DNA of 64,000 nt. It comes from Bacteroidales bacterium (GTDB taxonomy: Bacteria; Bacteroidota; Bacteroidia; Bacteroidales; F082). Shown here piece by piece: positions 59,263-64,000 of this stretch; the stretch's first letter is position 1; every line of letters starts with the position of its first letter. Made by a program: the position numbers and the translations under genes. The notes below the pieces were generated by a model. It ran no database searches and was not told where the DNA came from. It saw nothing but the letters and a program-made list of their open reading frames with translations. The stretch spans positions 18,773 through 82,772 of the forward strand of contig JAUYGX010000022.1 of the NCBI GenBank assembly GCA_030690365.1, written 5' to 3'.

Positions 59263-61944
59263 TTAAAAATTGTCGCGGTAATCTTTTTTCTTGTTTAGTT
59301 TTAAATCCTGGAGGATGCTGGCCTTCACGTTAAGTGAAAAATTCCAGCTTTGACGGGCACCGGTTGGCACCCAGTTAAATCGCATCTCCCAGCAGTGCAG
59401 GTCGCGATAAAGACTGATGTTGGTAAGCGACATTTTGCTTTGTGTAAAATCCCAACCGGTGGTGAAGGTAAATTTCCACTTGGGTGTGATGTTGATCTGT
59501 CCATTTAAACCAAGGGTTGATACAATTTTATCTTTGGGAATTCTCATATAGTTAATGTAGCTAGGGTCGCTGGTGTAAGTGAAGTTGAAGTTTACCGAAA
59601 GCGACCAGGGTATTTTCCAGTCCACAAAATCTTCGGGGTTGTTTTCAATTTCTTCCATTTCGTTTTCGGTGGCATTGGAAGGGGTTTCGGTGGGTGCGGT
59701 TGTTTCTTGTTTGCCTTTGTTCTTTCCAAAATCCTTATCACTTAGGGTATAGCTCAGGTTTAATCTCCAGGAGGAGTTTTCGATGCGCAATAGCTTTCGG
59801 TTTACATCCCATTGAAATTTGTTGTATCGCCTTCCGGCTGAATCGGCGGCATACGGATCCCAACTCGAAGCGTATTGAACGGATAACCCTTTAAACAAAG
59901 TAGTTCTTCCACTCATGCTGATCATGGACATATTCAATGAATCGGCCGCCACATTATAACTTCCCGAGATATTGAAACTTTCTATTAAAACCACTTTGCG
60001 CAACCCTGTAATGGTATCTTTTTTGGATGGGACTTTCATCTCCAGGTTATTTGACAGACCAAAAGTGATGCTCCCCGATTTTTGTCCCGGAGGACTTCCA
60101 TAAAGTGTGCTTTCAAATTCTGAATATTTCACCTCATTGCCATTCAAGTCCAGATAGGTATCGTAATACCCATAGTTTGATGTGCTGAAATCAGGAGTGT
60201 ATGAAAATCCTACAGTGGGTGTAAGTACGTGGCGAATAGCCCTGATGGGACCCTTTTTAAAGAGGGCCATCCCAAAAAGTTTTGTTGAGAGGCTTGAACT
60301 AAAGGTGTAATCCATGGAATTCCTGAAACCAGGAATGGTATCAATCTGCTGTTTGGTTGAATCGTTTAGTATATCGTGTTTGCGGATCGTTTTACCAGCC
60401 ATGCGATCCGTAAAAGTGGCTGTTGTACTCAAAGTGAAGTGCTTTAGCACTTTTATAGGCAGGCTGATGGGTATATTATGTTTGGCTCCCCACTGAACTT
60501 CATTTTCCCACATGGCCGGCGTGAAAACGGTTGAGTCAGTACTCGAGGCTTTATTGCTGGCGGTTGTGGTATAGTTTATACTTAGGTCTTCATAAAACCG
60601 TTTTTTACCTCCTCCTCCTTTTCTTCTGAGCGGGTAAAATGTATTTACCTTAAAATTAATTTCAGGAAGCGTAATATCTACCACATGGGTTTTGGTATTT
60701 TGGCGGTGACTTCCATTTAAGGTAAGGAAAACTTTGTTGTTCCAGTTACGCTGATAGGCCACACTCGATTGGAATTCATTACTGAGAAATTCATTTATCG
60801 ACTCTGTGTTGTATTTGGCATATCCGGATGAAACGATGTTGACACTGGCAGTAAAAGTGCTGTTGGGCCTGGCTTTTGGGTCCTGCTGATGCGACCACCT
60901 GATGGAGAATGCTTTTTTGTTTGAATAGTCAGGATCAACTTTTGTGCCGATGATGTTAACGGCGTAGCCCATATTAAAATCGCCACCGTAACGGTACCTC
61001 TTTTTGTAGCGAAACCGGGGTTTTATTCCCCAACCTCCACCTGAATAAATATCGCCCAGCACCTGAAAATCCATATATTCGTTGATGGCCCAGTAGTAAC
61101 CGCCATTTTCAAGAAAAAAACCGCGCGTATTCGATTCGCCATAAGTAGGGATTAAAATCCCTGATGTCTGGCCCGATTTGTTTGGAAAAAATCCGAATGG
61201 CAAGGCGATGGGGGTGGGCATGCCTTCAATCTCCAGGTATGCAGGCCCCGTGACTATTTTTGAATCAGGAATTACACGGGCTCTGTTGAACTTAAAACCG
61301 TAATGTGGGTGTTCCTCCAGGTTGCAGGTTGTATATGATCCATGTGCTATATTTACTGTATTGTCTTTGAGTTTTTTAATCTTCTGTCCGTGTAAAAATC
61401 CCTGTCCATCCTCGGTAATCACACTCGAAATAATTCCTTTCTGGGTATCGAAGTTATAGGTCATGGTTTTCGACTTGAATGTTTGTCCCGATTCGGTAAA
61501 TTCAGGATTCCCGATCATTTTACCCGTTGAATCGGCCACCCCTGTGGCGAATACCGTGTTGGTCGACATATCCACTTCGATATAAGCAGCTTTTAAGGTG
61601 ATCTGCTTATAGGTAACCACGGCATCACCATACAAAAAGATTTTGCGGTGTTTTATGTCTTCCACAATACTATCCCTGGCCGTTCGTTTAACTTCTGCAT
61701 CAATCTTGTTGCTGTTTTCCTTCGTTTTCAGGACGGTATCTCCCGCAAGGCTGGTCACTACAAGGGTGTCGTTATTTATAATTTCCTGAAATTGAAGGGT
61801 ATCTGTTTGAGAGTTTAAGGTGGTATCTGGAAATACACTCTCCGTTCCGGGCATGGTAATCGCAAAAAGGGTGTTGCAGCTAAAAATGATGAGTAATGAC
61901 CAAACCCATGTTAATAATTTGCCGGAAGAGTGAACATTCAACAA
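59263..61944 (-). CDS. lptD: LPS-assembly outer-membrane protein LptD-like
   Basis: The 893-residue protein has a signal peptide (IFSCNTLFA), a long Thr/Asp-rich linker and then an OstA/LptA-like jelly-roll domain (about 75-205; KHRKIFLYGDAVVTYKQITL, ATGVADSTGKMIGNPEF). The large beta-barrel (about 215-893) begins with PFGFFPNKSGQTSGILIPTY, the LptD barrel-entry motif, and carries YYWAINEYMDFQV strands. It inserts LPS into the outer leaflet. The barrel lumen Cys pairs of E. coli LptD are not apparent. It is divergent from the cell-wall amidase gene. A TATATTTG on the minus strand (61996-62003) could be its -7 element. Confidence 0.87.
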   Translation of the reverse strand: MLNVHSSGKLLTWVWSLLIIFSCNTLFAITMPGTESVFPDTTLNSQTDTLQFQEIINNDTLVVTSLAGDTVLKTKENSNKIDAEVKRTARDSIVEDIKHRKIFLYGDAVVTYKQITLKAAYIEVDMSTNTVFATGVADSTGKMIGNPEFTESGQTFKSKTMTYNFDTQKGIISSVITEDGQGFLHGQKIKKLKDNTVNIAHGSYTTCNLEEHPHYGFKFNRARVIPDSKIVTGPAYLEIEGMPTPIALPFGFFPNKSGQTSGILIPTYGESNTRGFFLENGGYYWAINEYMDFQVLGDIYSGGGWGIKPRFRYKKRYRYGGDFNMGYAVNIIGTKVDPDYSNKKAFSIRWSHQQDPKARPNSTFTASVNIVSSGYAKYNTESINEFLSNEFQSSVAYQRNWNNKVFLTLNGSHRQNTKTHVVDITLPEINFKVNTFYPLRRKGGGGKKRFYEDLSINYTTTASNKASSTDSTVFTPAMWENEVQWGAKHNIPISLPIKVLKHFTLSTTATFTDRMAGKTIRKHDILNDSTKQQIDTIPGFRNSMDYTFSSSLSTKLFGMALFKKGPIRAIRHVLTPTVGFSYTPDFSTSNYGYYDTYLDLNGNEVKYSEFESTLYGSPPGQKSGSITFGLSNNLEMKVPSKKDTITGLRKVVLIESFNISGSYNVAADSLNMSMISMSGRTTLFKGLSVQYASSWDPYAADSAGRRYNKFQWDVNRKLLRIENSSWRLNLSYTLSDKDFGKNKGKQETTAPTETPSNATENEMEEIENNPEDFVDWKIPWSLSVNFNFTYTSDPSYINYMRIPKDKIVSTLGLNGQINITPKWKFTFTTGWDFTQSKMSLTNISLYRDLHCWEMRFNWVPTGARQSWNFSLNVKASILQDLKLNKKKDYRDNF

Positions 61945-61995
61945 AATCGTTTGGTTTACTTTTGTTTAATAATGGATATTTTGTTTAAAAAGATG

Positions 61996-62003
61996 CAAAT
62001 ATA
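61996..62003 (-). promoter_or_regulatory. candidate -7 element of lptD
   Basis: Reads TATATTTG on the minus strand, an exact TAnnTTTG, 52 nt before the lptD start. No -33 partner was found. Confidence 0.3.
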
Positions 62004-62029
62004 GTACCAAAAATTATAACCATAATACC

Positions 62030-63181
62030 TTGAAACGAATCTGGATCATAACAATTGTGTTGGTGGCTGTAATCATGCCAAATAAATTCATGTTTGCCCA
62101 AAAGGGCACCAAAATCAGAACGGTGGTGATTGATGCAGGGCATGGTGGAAAGGATCCGGGGGCAAGTTCAAAACAGTTGAGGGAGAAAGATGTGGCACTT
62201 TCCGTAGCCTTGATGGTTGGCAGTTACATCAAAGCTCAGTTTTCGGATGTAAAGGTCATTTATACCCGCAAAACCGACCAGTTTATACCGTTGTACGAAC
62301 GGGGGGAAATCGCCAACCGCAACAATGCTGACCTGTTTATCTCCATCCATTGCAATGCCAACAACAGCTCATCTATATACGGGGCTGAAACTTATGTGTT
62401 AGGTATTGAGGAAAAAAGAACAGATCTAAACATGAAAGTGGCCATGATGGAAAATGCGGCCATTTTGCTCGAAGAGGATGCTTCACAGCAATATGGTGAT
62501 TTTGACCCTAAATCACCGGAAGCCATTATCGGGTTAACCCTATTTCAACAGGATTATCTCGATCAGAGTTTGACGTTTGCCTCCAAAGTGCAAAAACAAT
62601 TTACCGAGCGCGTTGGCCGGAAAGACCGCAGCGTGCATCAGGCAGGATTTCTGGTTTTGTGGAAAACAGCCATGCCTTCGGTATTGATCGAGTTGGGCTA
62701 TTTGTCCAATCCTACCGAAGCCGCTTTTCTTGCATCCGAAAAGGGCCAGGTCTATCTGGCATCGGCCATTTACAGGGCTTTTAAAGAATACAAACTTGAA
62801 TATGAAAAGGAAAACAAAGCCTATGATTACCGGGCCGATGCTTTAAAGAAGAAGGCCTCTGAACCGGAGATTACAGAGCCTCAGGTGATAAATGGAAATA
62901 CTCCTGCCGCTGAACTGGAATACCGTGTTCAGTTTTATGTCAGTCCGAAGGAAGTGCCACTTTCTGATCCACGATTTGCCAAACTCAGCAATTTGGACTT
63001 CTACCAACACAACGGGTTTTTTAAGTACACCAGCGGTCATTTTGCTGACGTTAATTCGGCTGTTAAACACCAAAATAAAGTACGGACGCTTGGTTTTAGC
63101 GATGCTTTTGTAATAGCGGTTTATCAGGGTAAGCGCATTGGTCTGGACGAAGCCGATAACATTCGATCGTCCACCAGATAG
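62030..63181 (+). CDS. N-acetylmuramoyl-L-alanine amidase (Amidase_3)
   Basis: The start is TTG at 62030 (MKRIWIITIVLVAVIM), since no ATG precedes the signal peptide in frame; the signal ends FMFA before Gln. The 383-residue enzyme has the Zn-binding amidase domain: VIDAGHGGKDPGA (His, about residue 37), LREKDVALSVAL (Glu), LFISIHCNAN (His, about 105), and the catalytic Glu in VLIELGYLSNPTEA (about 221). It splits the amide between MurNAc and the peptide stem in peptidoglycan. The last 80 residues (about 300-383) have the size and pattern of a SPOR-like domain (EYRVQFYVSP, KYTSGHFADVNSAVKHQNKV) that may target it to septal glycan. A promoter-like TACTTTTG is at 61957-61964. Confidence 0.92.
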   Translation: MKRIWIITIVLVAVIMPNKFMFAQKGTKIRTVVIDAGHGGKDPGASSKQLREKDVALSVALMVGSYIKAQFSDVKVIYTRKTDQFIPLYERGEIANRNNADLFISIHCNANNSSSIYGAETYVLGIEEKRTDLNMKVAMMENAAILLEEDASQQYGDFDPKSPEAIIGLTLFQQDYLDQSLTFASKVQKQFTERVGRKDRSVHQAGFLVLWKTAMPSVLIELGYLSNPTEAAFLASEKGQVYLASAIYRAFKEYKLEYEKENKAYDYRADALKKKASEPEITEPQVINGNTPAAELEYRVQFYVSPKEVPLSDPRFAKLSNLDFYQHNGFFKYTSGHFADVNSAVKHQNKVRTLGFSDAFVIAVYQGKRIGLDEADNIRSSTR

Positions 63182-63254
63182 GGCTTTATATTAAATCAAA
63201 GTCATTTTTCCATTCAATAAAACAAATTATGTACCTTAGCGTTTTTAATTTACA

Positions 63255-64000
63255 ATGGCAGAAAAAAAAGTAAACAGTTATAAAGCCTATGGTATAGGTC
63301 TGAGTTTTATCGTTGCGCTCATATTATTTATATGGGGGTATAACTTCCTGAAAGGTAATGATATATTTGGGAAAGAAACCGTTTATTATGCTCAGTATAG
63401 CCAGGTGAACGGTTTGGTAAATGCCAACCCTGTGATGATTAACGGCTTGCGTGTCGGCAAGGTAAAAAACATTTATTTTAATCCCGATATGTCGGGAAAG
63501 GTGATTGTTTCCATTACCCTGACCAGCGATTTTCCTGTGCCGGATAATTCGGTGGCGCGCATCTTTAGTGCTGACTTAATGGGATCCAAAGCCATTGATC
63601 TGGTGCTGGGCAATTCAAAACAAATGGCTCAGGACGGCGATACAATAAATTCCGGAGTAGAGGCCGGACTGATGGCAGAGGTGAATGCCCAGGTACAACC
63701 TATCAAGCGAAAAGCCGAAAATCTGCTGGCATCCATCGATACATTGGTGTTGAGCTTTCAGTTAATTTTTAATGAATCAGCCCGCGATAACCTGAAGGAA
63801 AGTTTTAACAGCATCAGGAAAACATTTTCCAATCTGGAAGATGCCTCCGGCACACTCGATACAAAAATGGCATCCGAATTAAACCGGATATCATCTATTT
63901 TGGTTAAACTTGACTCTTTGATGTTTACTTTAAGCGAAAACAGGGAAAACATTGGTCAGATTGTGACCAATTTCAAGGTGATCAGCGATTCGCTTTCCCA
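63255..64000 (+). CDS. MCE/MlaD family protein, 3' end outside the window
   Basis: An uninterrupted frame from ATG 63255 to the window edge encodes 248 residues. It begins MAEKKVNSYKAYGIGLSF with one N-terminal membrane helix (about 14-31), then an MCE domain (about 38-118; VYYAQYSQVNGLVNANPVMI, NGLRVGKVKNIYF, GSKAIDLVLG), then a long helical region (about 130-248; QVQPIKRKAENLLASI, ESARDNLKESFNSI). MCE proteins bind lipids in the periplasm and work with an MlaE/MlaF ABC transporter to keep the outer membrane asymmetric. The permease and ATPase genes are expected nearby beyond the window. It lies 73 nt after the amidase gene. Confidence 0.88.
   Translation, partial: MAEKKVNSYKAYGIGLSFIVALILFIWGYNFLKGNDIFGKETVYYAQYSQVNGLVNANPVMINGLRVGKVKNIYFNPDMSGKVIVSITLTSDFPVPDNSVARIFSADLMGSKAIDLVLGNSKQMAQDGDTINSGVEAGLMAEVNAQVQPIKRKAENLLASIDTLVLSFQLIFNESARDNLKESFNSIRKTFSNLEDASGTLDTKMASELNRISSILVKLDSLMFTLSENRENIGQIVTNFKVISDSLS

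Noticed and set aside
1..64000. tRNA, rRNA, CRISPR array, integrase or prophage genes
   Set aside because: No cloverleaf, rRNA segment, regularly spaced repeat or integrase-like protein was seen by reading both strands; a covariance-model scan would be needed to exclude small RNAs.

Overview
The window is a chromosomal segment of a Bacteroidota bacterium, most likely in or near the Bacteroidales/Marinilabiliales. The evidence is: three proteins ending in type IX secretion (T9SS type A) sorting domains; many start regions preceded by the Bacteroidota -7 promoter motif TAnnTTTG with little use of Shine-Dalgarno sequences; signal peptides in which the residue after the cleavage site is repeatedly Gln; LptD, GIN-domain, DUF4252 and PKD lipoprotein families typical of the phylum; and a giant hybrid histidine kinase with two-component propellers. 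No rRNA, tRNA, CRISPR array, integrase or prophage was seen. The only mobile-type gene is a REP-associated (Y1/HUH) transposase at 42700-43269.

Layout. 1-1685 (minus): ECF sigma factor, membrane anti-sigma candidate and two DUF4252 proteins. 2055-8054 (plus): two tandem paralogous T9SS-secreted PKD proteins of almost 1000 residues. 8073-18734 (minus): a membrane/acetyltransferase-like protein, a glutaminyl-cyclase-like M28 lipoprotein, a nitroreductase, a 1727-residue hybrid kinase, and an NtrB/NtrC-like pair. 18947-22094 (plus): an ABC exporter (ATPase and FtsX permease) divergent from that pair. 22698-29000 (plus): tryptophanase with a candidate leader peptide, free-Met-sulfoxide reductase, a MntP-like membrane protein, a secreted endonuclease I, QueD, an NAD(P)-binding protein with two operator-like palindromes, and a YqhD-type aldehyde reductase. 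29085-32881: GtrA protein, porin plus FMN-binding protein, fructosamine kinase, PKD lipoprotein. 32909-33446 is a 540-bp non-coding stretch with a foldback repeat.

33447-39613 (minus) is a purine-catabolism operon: xanthine dehydrogenase FeS/FAD and molybdenum subunits, YgeY and YgeW. 39871-45833 (mostly plus) holds ElbB, a nitronate monooxygenase/FabK-like enzyme, an acyl-CoA dehydrogenase and EtfBA. The acyl-CoA dehydrogenase and its presumed electron acceptor EtfBA are split by the REP-type transposase and a UPF0316 protein. A perfect 54-bp palindrome lies between those two genes, in their divergent promoter region. 45890-50967: Rieske-like lipoprotein, a small lipoprotein, a LytTR two-component system with a LiaF-like protein, a DUF6790 membrane protein and a tRNA-dihydrouridine synthase. 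51026-54257 (minus) is a polyamine operon: arginine decarboxylase, agmatinase and a deoxyhypusine-synthase-like protein lacking the catalytic Lys. 54353-64000: flippase-like membrane protein, GIN-domain lipoprotein, GT39-type glycosyltransferase, Hsp20, LptD, N-acetylmuramoyl-L-alanine amidase and a truncated MCE/MlaD protein. The last three form an envelope-maintenance block.

The most interesting items are: the RAYT-associated 54-bp palindrome made of four copies of one 12-mer; the possible promoter-proximal leader peptide of tnaA; the DHS-like polyamine operon; the compact xdh-ygeY-ygeW operon; and the combination of Gln-at-+1 signal peptides with an encoded glutaminyl-cyclase-like enzyme. 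All functional statements rest on reading motifs by eye; no database search was run.
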